Shown here in pieces: positions 25,201 to 39,100 of a stretch of DNA of 64,000 nucleotides. Source of the DNA: Promerops cafer (Eukaryota > Chordata > Aves > Passeriformes > Nectariniidae); assembly GCA_013398275.1 (NCBI GenBank), contig VZSE01001746.1, positions 192,638-256,637 of the forward strand. Reading direction: 5' to 3'. A model generated the notes under the pieces. It did no database searches. It saw only the letters and a program-made list of their open reading frames with translations, and was not told the origin of the DNA. Numbering within the stretch: position 1 is the first letter of the stretch; each line of letters begins with the position of its first letter. The translations under genes and the position numbers were made by a program.

Positions 25201-26581
25201 TTGTCAGAACATATACATGGTAAGGGGACATTGTCAGCCTTCTGTATGATAATTTGGGAAATGACCCTAGGGTGAGTCATTACAGGCCACAAATCTTTTA
25301 GCCAAAAGCCTTATCTTTCTAGTCAGCTAATGGCATTTTGACAGGGCATGCAGCTGAATTTCTTTAGAAGTGGATTCGGGGAGACTGCAGGAAAATTCAG
25401 TAGTTTAGTGACAAAACTTTTCACACCAGTGCCTTTGAAATGGTGGTGTACACTGCACTGGTGGTGTACATCTGCTCTTTCAGAAAAGTTTTATTGTCCA
25501 AAATTTATTTTAGATCTGTTATGAGTGAAGATGAAGCTCAAGCAACGGTGTCATTGCTTTAGCCAGAAGCAGACAGGGTACGGACAGAGGGGTTTGCAAT
25601 GCCCCCATGTCCTGTCTGTTCTTTTCAGTTTGAAATGTGAGCCCTCCCTGAAGCGGCAGCGCTGCCCCAGCCCCGTGGGCGAGCGGAGCCGCGCTCGCCG
25701 CGCCGGAGGCTGCTCAGAGCAGGCAGAAGGATGGCAGCAGCTGCAGCTTCACTCTCCTCTGTGACACAGTACATCCAGAAGAGAAAATACTGCCTTGTAG
25801 GGAGCATAAATCACAGGCTGCTTTCAGCTTTTAAAATGACGTAAAGTTTGTATGAATATAATTACAGCCTCTGATGCAAATAAAACAAGATGTGACAGAT
25901 AGAGAAGGCTGCCACTACTAAGCTAATGTTATAAAACTTCAGTAAGTGACTAGCAGTTGGCAGGATGTTCAAAGAAGGTTTTACTCTCCCTGACACTGAT
26001 ATCGTGTCTGAGATATCTCTTTTTAAAGCTTTTTGTTGAATTTTATATGCTTTTAAAAACAGTGATTAGTTAAGATTGCCTTGAGCTCCATCCTTTAAGC
26101 CAAATTTATTGATTCCAAAGTACCAAATAATTTTCTTCAGTCATCAAAAACAAAGGTATGCTCTTTGTGGTATTTTTTTCTTGGCAGTGATGTTGCATTT
26201 TCATACAGCAAACATACATTCTGTTTTCCAAATTCAGACTAAATGAGGTTATTACCTAATGTCTCTCTGAAGCCAGTCTTGCCTTATCTCTCTGAAAGAC
26301 TGTATCACTCCACATATGCCACAGACTGATACTGATACACAGACCTGTGTGTTCACCCAGCAGCAATGAAGAGTTCAGCTCCTCCACACCCCAAACAGCT
26401 CCCTGCAGGGACTCTAAGACAAGAGGAGCTGTCCTGATTTGCATTTGCTTTTGTATTTTTCAATAGATTGTTTTCCTTACATGTTCAGCAAAGCAGTGTT
26501 TAAATACTTGGGCTATGTTCTCTATGAGGTGTGCAGGTTTCATAAGTAGATATAACAATACATACACACACACACACATAG

Positions 26582-26614
<33 letters not shown>

Positions 26615-29600
26615 GGGTGGGTATAGGTTGGACCAGGTACAGAATATCTGGAGGACTGTCCAGATATTGCGAGATTTAGGGATTCTCTATAAGAAGTTAC
26701 ACAACTGTTCCCCATTTGACTGCTCAGATACTTACCAAGTAATCAATCACCATGACTCCTCACAAAGATAACATTCTGAGCAAGAGTAAATTACAGGGAT
26801 GACATCTCTAAGGGAGTATTTAAACAAACGATAATTACAAAAGTTTGCTCTCTGTGACACTTCCAACTCCTTATCACCAAGCCTTCTACAAATTGTTACC
26901 TTAATTACAAGTTGCCAAATTTCTCTGGTCTGACCTCTGATCAGAAATAAGATTGCCTGATATAGATTCTATGTTTTTCAAGGCTAAACACTGTAAGGGT
27001 CATAATCACAACTGCCATAGTGGGATGCATCATTGTTATAGAGGTTTGCACCAATGTCCTGCATTCTTTTACTTCAATACACATTACTTTTGTTGGCACA
27101 CTTTTTCCCCTGCAAATAGAGCCTGGTGCTGGCTATACTGGTCTTCAGTACTATCTGTGTGCCCTCTGTGACAGCCTCCTTTTGGTGGCAGGTGACATTT
27201 ACATCTCAGGTGTGCCATGCCATGTGATTCCATCCTGGAAATGTTACTTGTAAGCACAGCTACTCCTACCCAAGCAATGCCCTCTGCAAGCTCAGAGCAA
27301 CACAGAACAAAGAACCAAGTTCTGCTCCCTATGTAGAGGAATTTTTGCTTTTCATTCTGGGATAAAGCATTCTATGGTGAGCTATTTCCACAAGGAAACC
27401 TTCCTTCTGGCACCAGTCTGCAGCAAGTCCTGCAGATCTAAAGCAGATCTTTCCCTACAGTGTCTGGCACATGTTTCAGTGTCAGTTCTACTCTAGAAAA
27501 TCTCTGTGACCTGTGAGAATGAGCTCTCAGAGCTACACAGGACAGGGAGGACCCAGCAGCCCACAAAGATGCTGGGATGAGTCACCCCAGAAGGGAATGA
27601 GAGTCTGGTACCTCTCAGTGTAAATGTCAGGTTTTGTGCTGCCAGAGTAGGAAGAGGATAGCTACAGATGTCAGACCAGAGTAAACTAGAACCTCAGAGT
27701 GGAAGATCCTGCAGACACCCATTGGTTTGCAGTTTCTAGTCCATTGCCTTTACCACTGTTAAACCCAAAGCCAAACCCAGAGGACAGGTGTCGTGCCTGA
27801 GGCTGCATCCAGAGTGGATGCAGGGAAGGACAGGGACACGAACAGCTTGCACAGGCTAACAGGCTGCTTTAAATATCAGGTGTAACAGGAGCTGCATCGT
27901 TATTGTTTGTCTTCCTTGTGTCATTGCAGCAGAGGAAGGAAGGGGAACACTACCAAATGAAAAATGGGGTACATGACATAAGAGCTGGTCCTATTAGGCC
28001 CTGTCCTTCTGCTTCCTCTCTCCCTGTTGCAGGCCATTGAGTCTTCACCTTCAGCAGGTGTGAGAGTCTGCAATCACAGCTGCATTCTCTCTGAGCAATA
28101 TGACTTCCACCAAGGCATTTGCTGTTCTGAGCATAATGGCATGCAAGGAAAACATGAGCAGCTTCTGCAGGTATGGAGAGATATGCTCCTTCCCAAAGGA
28201 CACTAACCATGAACAACACAGACATGACCTGTAGACAGAGCAGGGTTGTGCCTTTGTCTGCCTCGTTTTCCCATCCTCATAAGTTACTGTTGGTATTAAT
28301 ATTTGTTTAGGTCAATATTAAGGCCCAAGCTGAGCACTGCTACAGCCTGTGTCCCTACACAATAAGAGCTGGTAAGCACAGTAGGATAGAGACATGACCC
28401 TAGCAGTCAGCTATTGCAAAATTAAGCTAAGCTGGCTTCTCCAAAAATCCCTTGGGTAGAAAAGCTCCCTTTACACTCCTAAGACTATGAGGGGACATAA
28501 ATAATCAATTGTCCTGTATCTTTCTTTTCTGCAGAAAAGATTTCAGGTAATGCAAGCATAAAAACATACATATACATCCACCATCCACATTTTCTTTTCT
28601 CATAAGGATGAAGAGTATGTTAAGTGACCTTCCTCTCCAATAGGATAAGAAATCTAATGTCAGCTTAGGAACTTAAAGTTATTAGCAGTTACATATTACT
28701 GGCAACATATTTTACATCAGACAGCTATGAAAAAAAAAGTCATAAAAATGCAATTAAATGTCTGAACTGTTGCTATTTTGGAAATTAAAACAACACACTG
28801 TGTCCTTGCTGCAGCTTATATTACTTACTTATGACTTCTGCAGTTATTTTCACCAGTTTAACCATGCTTCTTTTCCATAAATGTCTGCTGTAAATAGGTC
28901 CTTTGGGAACCTTGAAAATAACAAGATCTGTAATAAAAAAATTAATAACACTGAGAGAAAACTCAGGTTGGAAAGGCGTTTTTAGAGCACATTAAAGGGT
29001 CTATTTAAAAAAAAAAAAAAATACTTGCAGAGAAACACCCCAGTGCTCTGTAGCAGGTAGATCTGAACTGTCACTGCTGAGAAGTAAGAGAAGGGACACC
29101 AGGTTTTCAAAAGATTGGACTTCATGGCTGCTGGGAATATTACTAGGCTCTCCAAAATGGCATTAAAGAATTTTGTTCTCTTGATAAAATCATACAAAAT
29201 ACCATTGCCAGTGAACAGTATCAACAGTGGTGTTTACATTATTTCTACATATCAATTCTTGTACATGAAAAATTCTAAGGCAGCACTCCACAATTCAATT
29301 CACAAAGAAGAAGGTAGAATACAGATTCATTTAGAGTTATGAATATTCCAATGGGAAAGTATAAGCTAAGGGAGAAAAGAAAAGAGAATTATATCGACAA
29401 AACACATGACAGAACATTGTCAACAAGTAGCATGCTGAATCCTGAACTTCTGTGGTTTCAAAATATAATGGTTTGGTGTTTTGGTCCTCTTGTTGCACAA
29501 AATTTGTCACGCCTTTGTCTAATTGGGACACTGGTGTTGTATGTGGTAAGACCACAAAGAGTTCTAAAGATCCTACTGTTTCAGATGAAAATGGTACACT

Positions 29601-29949
29601 GTCTAATAAGGCAGAAGAAGATGGTGTTCAGCATATATTTCTATCCCAAATACAGGGGAAAAAGGCAAAGAATGGTTATTTTGATGGAAGGTGATAAAAT
29701 AAATGTTGTCAGAGTGAGTCTGATGGTTACTAAAGAGCAATAATTAGTCAGATATTTTTAAGTCAGCAAAACCAAATCATTCTCATCCAAGCATTCCAAA
29801 AGAAATCAGTAACTGACTTGAACTTTGATGCTAATTCTTTCTAGAGGGCTTTGAACATTTGGCTGTTCGGAAGAAAACTAATTTTTACTTAGAAGGCATA
29901 TATGAAGTAGTCCAAGGGTTTAAAGCCAGTAAAACCAGTCTTCAGTTTC
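22271..29949. other. Intergenic DNA with two small GC-rich patches
   Basis: No supported gene. A GC-rich patch lies at about 24110-24265, with only moderate CpG content. A smaller, CpG-dense patch lies at about 25650-25715 and includes an inverted repeat (GGCGAGCG ... CGCTCGCC). Overlapping short frames at 24013-24524 reflect GC content rather than coding. The tract at 23680-23737 is a GGGTTT/GTTTT-rich low-complexity stretch. Frames at 29339-29743 run in more than one phase with no domain I recognise. Confidence 0.5.
26561..26614. repeat. (CA)n(TA)n compound microsatellite
   Basis: About seven CA units, an interrupting TAGATACATA segment, then about 12 TA units. Confidence 0.95.
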
Positions 29950-30182
29950 ACCTAAGGCAGCCCCATCCTGGGCTGCATCAAAAGAGAAGGGGGCGGCACG
30001 ACGATGCTCTGCCCTGCCCTCGTGAGGCCCCACCTGGAGCTCTGCATCCAGCTCTGGGGTCCTCACCACAAAGATCACTGAGGGCCAAAACTCCTCTGCT
30101 ATGGAGATAGGCTGAGAGAGTTGGGAGTGTGCAGCCTGGAGAAGAGAAACCCCTCAGAGTATCTAAAGAGGGCTACAAGACA
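29950..30182 (+). mobile_element. CR1 LINE fragment (reverse transcriptase C-terminal region)
   Basis: The sequence matches the sense strand of the avian CR1 ORF2 C-terminal region. One frame reads LCPALVRPHLELCIQLWGPH, followed by a region resembling 'GGCTGAGAGAGTTGGG...CAGCCTGGAGAAGAGAA'. Compared with CR1 there are internal deletions (part after CTGGGGTCCTCACCACAAAG) and frame breaks, and the 3' end is missing. It is an old, inactive copy. Boundaries are approximate. Confidence 0.88.
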
Positions 30183-33100
30183 ATGATCTTAATCCATTCT
30201 TGATGGGTCTTCCAGTCTTCCATGGACTTCATGGCTGTTTCTGCCACAGATTCTGATGCTGCCTTTCCCAGGACTGAGAGCGTGAACAGATACAAGACAG
30301 GAGCAAAGCTGGGAAGTATCAGTCAGGAGGTCTCTCAGTAAGCCAAAAGGAACCAGGGAGGGAACAAGATACACTCAGAGAAGTGCTGGAAGCAAAATCC
30401 ACTTCAGGAATAAATCAGAGGACATTACAAAGTGAGTAATAGTCTAATTACTTTCCCATCTCTCAGCTGTTGTGGGAAACATGAGGCAGCTGTGGATTCA
30501 TTAGACGTTCCTCTTGTGTCTGAAGATTGTGAGGATTTGTTCCCACATCCTCCGTGAGCCACTGAAAGTGGGCAGGGAAACACAGGCTTTAGAAGGGGCT
30601 GTGAAGGTGCAGCATCATAACAACTCTCTTAAGCCATGAGGGTGTGCAAGCCCTCTTTGTCCAGCCATCCGAGGGAAAGGGATTCTTGGAAAAACATGAA
30701 AAACCCACCACAGAAAGGACTGGTGTAACCTGTTTGGAAACAGGAGACTTTCAGTGGCTGGGTGTTGAGAGGAGCACTTCAGGACATGTGCCTTCTCTTT
30801 TCCAAATGCCAAGTGGCCATCCTGTCTTTTTTTTTTTTTTTTAAGGCCAGAAGCCAGAAACCCGAGGAAATATCACATTTGTGCTGGGCCCTTTGGCTGC
30901 AGTCTGTGGTCAGGGTTTTGAATCTTAGACAGACTCTATGCATTACTATTCAATTTCATATATTTATTATATGAATATGAATTATTATTATATGAATATT
31001 ATTTCAGTCCTAGCCTTTCTTTTTAATACAACATAACTGCTCAAATGATTAAAAATAATTCCAAGAACTGATCACACCCAGAGGAGGTCACCATCTTAGT
31101 TTATTCTTATGATATCCAGGCTTTATAATGCAAAACAATAATAGAAGAGTGCTTTTGTAAAAGCACATGCGAACCCCTTGATGTGATGGAAACAACTCTG
31201 AAGACAAGCTGTAAGAGCCCAGATATGTGAGAACTCTTACTCTGCAGACTTTTAAACTGCAGACTTTGGCGAGAGAAATATTTTAACAACTAAAACATCC
31301 TCTGCAAAGATGAACAAAGATTAATGGACTGTGGCATACTACATCACCACTAGAGCTGCCAGTTTTATTATTTATTATCCCAGCACCCAAAATGTGTCAC
31401 AGCAAACAAATGTGAAAGAAAGTACTAACATATGGGTTACCTGAGGGAGAAGATTTAAGATTTGCCATACGAATCCTATACCACAAGAAACTCTGTGTGA
31501 TTAGAACTTCATGACAGCAGGCAATCAGGGCTCCTTATTAAATACTAATTGTGCATGAGATAGTAAAAATCTCAGTTTTTAGTTTTATAACCAAGCATTG
31601 CTGATAATGTTTATACAGTACTACAGCAGTGGCACCCAAGACCTATGTCTCTGACAGCTTCTCTGGGCTCAGACCAAAACTCTGGCCCCCACACAATTAA
31701 AAGATTAAATGATTATGCCTTGTTGAAACTTTCTCCTGCTTGCCCTCTCTCAAGAATGCTGTATGTGGCTGAGAGCTGCCTTGCTACACCTAGAAGCCAA
31801 ATGGTTAATAGTAAACTGCCATCTGGTACTCCAAAAGATCCAAGAATGTTACTATAGAGGTCACAAGGTGAGTGGCACAGTCCCCAGATAAAATTAACTC
31901 AGAGATTTCATGTAGGGTATCACGTTTCTGAGCATATTCTTGACATTTTGTCATATACAGATCACCACTGTTACAAATGGCACATAATAGCAGCTCCCTT
32001 TGAATGCGGTGCTTGAACAGCCAATATTCTTCCCACAAGTTCCCTGGTTTTGAAGAGAATTGAGAGCTACACATTTTTAAACCAATGTGCTTAATACGAG
32101 TGAATAAAAAGTCCCTGCAAAGTGTAGACAATGGCTAACCAATGGAGACAAAGACTTTTTCACAATTTCTGCCACCTTTTTATTTAGTTCTTCTATTCAT
32201 TTACACCTGTACCTGGCAAGACTGCAGTGAGAGAAGCATTATCTACAGAAACTGGTTTTGAAATTATGAGCATGTAAAAGGTTCTTTGAGCTTGGTGGTT
32301 TAATGTGACAGCCTCAGGTGAAACACGTGGCTGGCAGGGGTGGCTGCTGCCTGCCCTGCCCCTCACACGCTTCCTGGCTGTCCCAGGCAGGTGACAGCAG
32401 CGGCCGTGCTCCACTGGTACCTGGGTACTGAAAGCACACTAGGCACAAACACAAGGTAAAGCATTTTAGTGTTTCCTCATGGGGAAAATGTAAAGCAAAC
32501 TATTTTGGTTCGTATTTGCAGTGCACTGACCGCAGAGAGAGAGAGATGTTGGTTCTGCTGATGCATAGTGATTACATAAACTATGACCAAGTGTCTGATC
32601 ATTCTGTCTTTTTTAATCTGAGTATATAAATACTGGTCTGTTTATAACCAAATTTCTGGAGACAGCCCTCAAATACCATCTAATTTCACCTTTCCTTCTG
32701 TGCCACACTGCTGTGCAGTCACAGCTGTAATGCATGAGGAAATGCCAATGGAAAACCCTTTTCTACTCTGCCAGCGAGATGGCTCAAAAATGTTCATTGA
32801 GTGGTAAGAAGGGTGAGAACATACTTCTCTGGACAGAATCGTGGAAGCAAACTCAAGACTTACAGAGTAATATATATCTCTTATTATATCAGCTAATACA
32901 GGAGCATCAGACAAGTTTCTAGATATGCAGGCATCTCTCACATCTGAAATAGCAGCATATGAGAGAGAACTGAAGAGAGAAATTCAAACTGGAGAGGAGA
33001 GGCAAGCTGAGGCCGAATCTTCTCCATGAGATTTTGGCAGTTGGACACTCCATGTATCTCATCTAACTTCCCTTTGCAGGGCCAGTTTCTTCCTCAACAC

Positions 33101-36100
33101 ACAATTAATGTTTGTCTCATCAGAAGCGACAGTTTTTAAGCTCTCTAAAGGTGAAAGGAACCATGAATGTTATGTCTTCTGTGGTTTAAAATCTGGTAAG
33201 CACCTGCTAGAGCATCCTGTGCATTCCACAGGATGACCAGGTGGAAGAGCCTTTCCCGTCCTCAGCTGCATTTGCTCTTACATTATGAGCAAGGATAAAT
33301 GTGAGAGTGTGATTTTCTGTGGACTTTTTTGATTTCTCATTATTACATTCTCTCTTTTTCATCTGTTCTCTCAACAAAACCAAGTTATTTACAGTAAAAT
33401 TGAACACTTTTTGTTGCCTGCCTATGGACTCACTGATATTTGCATTGTGTCATTTTAAGAATGAGAGAGTAGCCCTAGAGCTTAGATCTCAGTAATGTAA
33501 TTCTAATAGTTTGTAGTAAGTTTGTCCAATTCTTATGAACAACTTTTCTTTGACTAAAGGCTGCATTTTGTCTGCAGAATTTGCTCTCCCAAACCATCTG
33601 TTCTCCTTGCTAAAATATGTACAGATACGATTCTTTCATTGCCTCTATCCATAAGCAAGATTTAATAAAGACACTTTTTTTTGAGCTTACTGGATGTTCC
33701 ATTCTTGTAAAAACATTTCCAATTCAGTAACAGTCTATACAGAAAAAAACCCTGCTGTATGGCTAAAACATGAGCCAGACAGTAAAAGATTTTTCTAGCT
33801 ATAGTGTGGCAGAAGTGGCAGAAGTCCTATGGGTCATCTCTGTAGTTTTACCCCAGATGAATGACTTGTTAAGGGCCTACATGACTGCCTTTTCTACCAC
33901 AGTCCTGTCCATTGCCTGTGCACTCTGCAACTGAGATCTGAGGGTACAGGTCCTCCTAGTGCTTTGGGATTGTACTGGGTGCTGGTTCTTCATCACCACT
34001 TCTTTTTGAATATACCTACTCTCAGTGCTGACAAATGTGTAAGTCTGCCTTCAAACAATAACTGGAAATATTACTGGGATTAGCTTGCATGTCAGTGTCA
34101 CTATCCAGTCACTTAACAATCACTCAAAGAAATGATATAAAATATCACTTTTTTACATAGATGAATAATAGAGTGTTTGTCAGTCACTTCTAGGCTGACT
34201 GAGCCCCTTTGACTTGCTGAAACTAAAGTCCTCTTTTTTTCTAAACCTCACGAGAAAATGTTGACAAAACAGGCAATTTTCTGTAATTTCTCTGCAAGCT
34301 TCTGTCAGCACAAGAGGCAGCCAGAGCCCGCTCATTTCAGATAACACCACGGAGTAACCTTTGACATCCACCCCCTCACTGCCCGCCGAGGCTCCTCTAA
34401 GTGCAACAGTTGTGTCTTTCAGGTTGCAGGATGCAGACCCACAATTTGGGCTCTTGTTCGTTGAAGGCAGCCTTTGTTTCCCAGATGACTAAGAAGCTCT
34501 TATAAAAGGGATAAGAAATGTAGTTAATAGCTTGAGAGTGGCCTAATCATCAGCTGCTATTACCCCTCCAATATTAGGGAGGATGACAGACCTATCAATA
34601 ACAGAGCCCCAGGTGAGGTACAGCAGCTGATAAGGTGAACTTTGGCTTGATCTTTGCTCTGCAGAGCACAGCACTTATTTGAAAGAGAAGCCAGCACCTA
34701 TTTTTTTTTTCATATTGTGCCAAAAATCATTCAGCTGAGCAGCTTCTGTTGTTTTTCTATCTTAAACCACAGTGATTTGACCAATTTAATTTATAAGCAG
34801 AGATGAAAACTGAAGGACTCCCTTATCAGATCATAGAAGCTAGAGATATGCACCTGCGTAATGTGTCCACTGACGTGAAAGTAAAAGGAGGTGAAATGAG
34901 AAAGCAGGTCTCCATATGCTACTGGTCCTTGCACACACGTGGTGCAGCCACACGTGTGCACAGATTTGCACATGCATACGTCATACGTGTACCGGTTTCC
35001 AAGCAGTTAACTTTCCCTCGAGTAAACAGTGTGCAAAAGTTAAACATGCAGCAAATACATCATCATATGATTTTATGGCACAACCAGTTAAAACACAAGC
35101 AGAAACTACAGGCTAGAACCACTGGATACACTCTTGCTTGGAAACAAGACCACCAAGTTTCTTTTAGTACCACATAATCTCAGGAGTTACCAGCACTTTC
35201 CTAAGGGAGGAAGGACTGGGAGCTATGGGAGAAGGAAGATGAAGATCCAGAGTGGATGACAGGACAAGGGAGACAGGGCAGAGAGTGGATATGATGTTTC
35301 ACTGACTCTCCCCTGGTTGTGTTCTTTGCCTCCAGTCTGGAAAGGAAATGAGAACGGGCCCTCGTCACCACAGGCTTAGTTCCAGCTCCGTGGAAATGAG
35401 TGGGAGCCCTGCCACCAGCTGCAGAGTGGTAGGGTCTGGGGCTGTAAGCAACTGGTGCTCAAGCAGCTGGTACTGGGACTAACTCACCTTCCATCACGAC
35501 ACTGAGAACAGATGCAAACCACAGAGTCCTCAGCAGGCAGCTGCAGGCTCCCATTATGCTGCACTGAATGCAGGTTAGTATTTAGAAGAGATCGCAGCTG
35601 AGCGGGCTTTCTTCACTGTCAAACTATGTTTCATTTGGTGTTTTTTTTTAATCTGTTTAATCCTTTTCTCTTGAAATAAGGGAACTTTTAATATAACCAA
35701 AGTGGATACTGCTTTTAAACAGATCCAGTTTTTTAAGAATGTTTTTTTTTTCATCAAGTATTTAACTGGAGTTTTGTTACTAATGCTGTACTTATAGTAG
35801 CTAAAGCCAATATAATACTTTCCTGAAGTATTGCTCAGAACTACTTAAGCTAATATTTCCAAAGCCAAAATTCTTTAAAAAGCTATGGGCACAATCTCGA
35901 ATGGCTCAGAGCCATGTACCTCAGAGTCTGACACTAAGGTATTTTTTTTCCTAGGCAAGTTCTATATTCTTAAACTATTGTGGCAAATCTTGCATCACCT
36001 TCTCTGACAGTAGCCTTCTTCTGAGCATAGTCCTGGCACTCTGAAAAGCATTAGAATTTATAATCCTAACACTTATGAGAGAATGCAGTGAACAGACTGG

Positions 36101-39100
36101 GATCTAAACCCAAGGAAACATGAGCCCAGAAGAAATAATCTCTGTGAATTCTAGCAGCATGCAGAGGTAAAGGCACCTCCCTGGCTGTGCTCAGGTGCCC
36201 TCCATGATCTCCTGGCTCAGAGGATTAGGCAGCTCCTTGCACAGAAAATGCTTCACCCTGCAAACACTGACTTGGTCTGGGAGCACAGAGGAGAGCAGCT
36301 TTGATCTGAATGTCACTGTGGTTCTGGAGGTTCAGCCTAGTCACAGCCAGGGCCTGGGGCAAGCCAGCAGCACGTCCACAACACCGGTCCCCCTCAGCCT
36401 GGGTGGCCTCGGCCCTTGAGAGCCTCCTGTGCCCCCAGCCACGCCGTGGCCGTGGGCTGGCAGAACACAAACGAGGCCTGAGCACAGGTGCTGGTTTTCT
36501 AGGGCAAGCGAGAACCTGGCTGAGCTGGCTGTGCTTTTCACATGCACTTCCACCAGCATGCATCTGGGCAGCTGCTGTGTCTTGTCCAGCCAAGGATGTG
36601 CACTTGGAACATCTTTCTTTGCCTGTGAAACTCTCTCTGCTCTCTGTGTGTCAGGGTTGATGTCTCCACTGTGCCGCAGCAATGCCATTAGTTATATTAA
36701 CCACCCTCCACGCAGAAATGACAATCCAGCATATCTCCAAATTAGCCTTTTTATTGAAATCAATAAAGGAGAAAACACATGGCACTAAACTATTTGGTGG
36801 CAGCTTTGTTATAAACTCATTACTGGAAAAACCTTTTAACAGACCTTTAAGCACAGCCATTGATTCCATCACAGCAAGGGTGATCTATGGAGTTAATCAG
36901 CTGAATCACTGCAGAAAGCCCTGGCTCTGTGCTGCCCTGCCTGAGACTCTGCCACACGTCAACAAAAACTCTTCACGTGCAGTAGAGTTGTAGCCCTTAC
37001 AAAAGCAAGACTGACACCACCACCGATCCCCTAACAGACTCATTTTAAAGGCAGTAGTTCACATTCCATGAAAAAATAATAATAATAATTTTAAAATATG
37101 CAATCCCCAAGACTGGAAACACGGCCAATAGAAGCATACTGTGAATCTTGTTGAGAAGTTCTTAAGCTACACATTTTACTTTAAAATTATATCCCAGTTT
37201 TCAGGCTCAAGGATAGTGGCTTCTCTGGAGAGAGTCTGGGCCTGTCACGGTTTGATCCCTCTTCAAGTTCAGAGGAAAGGCAACAAAAGGCAAGGAAAGC
37301 ACTTTGTTCAGTAGCCAAGTCCACCTCATTCCCATTGTATCGCCGAGTCCACTCCATTTCAAAGTGAAAGGAAGGAGATACTGCTTTAGAGTGCACAGAC
37401 TCAAACCCTGATTTAATACTGCAACAGACTCATGCACCTATCATGAGAGATATATAAATGCAAAGCTCACAACTGTGCCCACAGTGCACTGTAATGCAGT
37501 ATGTGTGCAGATATAAATATGATGGAAATTTTTTTGAAAATACATATGAGGAGAAACATACAAATACTCCGTATTCCAAAATTCTAAATTTTGGTCATTG
37601 TGTGGTTTTTGTGATTGAGCCAATATCCAGCAAAATTAGATTTAGTGTCCTTGCTTCTTATGAAATTACACAGAGGCTGCAGCTTTATTCCTCTCCAGGA
37701 CAGTAAAAAGCAATAAAATTCTTGCAGATTTCGACAGCAGGCAATTCAATAAAAGGCTATGTATATTTTATAAGTACAATAAAAACAAGTCTATAGATGG
37801 ATCATAAATGGAGGTTTGGTTGGTTGGTTTGTTTTCTGCACACATCAATGTTGGGGTCTATTTTCAACACAGGATGGTCTTCTCAGCACACAGCCATCCG
37901 TTTTTGGGGAGAAGCAGAATGAAATTTATATTTTATAATGTATTATTTAAGCTTTGCTCAAGGGATTTTGCAATGTGTGTCTGTTTAAAATTTAAAGGTG
38001 TTGTGGAACTGAATACTTTCCTGTTCTTGATGAGTGCTATAAAATTTTACAATTTTTTTGTTACATTTTAAAGTGTATCTGTCATATCATTGTGGCATTC
38101 CCCTTCTTATGAGCAAAGAATAAATATTTGATACACACATAATTATTTCCTAGACTTCCATCAATGCTCACTGATTTTTAAATTCTTCAATAATATAATG
38201 GGGAGATAAACAGAGGGTTGTATTTCTGAGCAATAGTGCTACAATGCATTTAGTGACAGTGTCTGTTGAAACATAAAATTTTATACAAATGTAAAACCAA
38301 AACTGACAACATACAAATGACCCACCCTACATAAGTACAGCTGTACCAATTTTTTCTTCTCACTTAGAGAAAGAAATTTTAAAACTCTGAAGAAGCTGAT
38401 TAAAGAAAAAAAATACCCTCTCTGTTTGTCTCCAAGACAAGTTCTCCAGCACTGAAAATCAGCAGGAGGTTTATCTGAGCAGGGTCTGTGGCATCGAACC
38501 TCAAGTTTTCTGGAGAAGGAAACCTTTCTATGAAACTACACAGAACCCACAAGTACCGGTTGGCCCTTCTGAGTAGTTTGGTAGTTAAAGTCTGACTCAT
38601 ACAGCAAAGTAGAACCAGTGTCATCCTACTAGATGTACCAAGAATACAAACTTTCAGAATATATGAACACTATGGCACAGGCCTAAAGACATGTTTTTCA
38701 CCATCAGAGTGAAGCTAAAGCACTGTTGTCCTCATAGAATTGTGGAATCTTGTCATGCAAGAGTTATAGAGACTTTTTGTTTACCAACACAAGGTGATGC
38801 AGACTATCTCCATCTCAAAATCCAAACAAGTATGCTTTTGAAGGACACTCGTGTCAGCCTGCCAAATGTCAAGAAAGAATTCCCTTTCAGCTCATTTATT
38901 AGAACATTGTATTTCTTGTTATAACAGAAAAGGTATGAAACCCACTGCCTTAAAAATAAATTATTTAAATGAATCACAGCAGGGAGTACAGACAAGTTAA
39001 AAAAACATACTATAATAAAAAAAGCATTCAAGGGAGAAAAATTATGGCCACTAAGATGAATGATCATTCATGAATTTAACCCAAACTTCCATAACCTCAG

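Noticed and set aside
34936..34956. Circadian tandem E-box element (two CACGTG)
   Set aside because: The spacing between the two boxes is 9 nt rather than the usual 6-7, and no promoter lies nearby. I left it as a note only.
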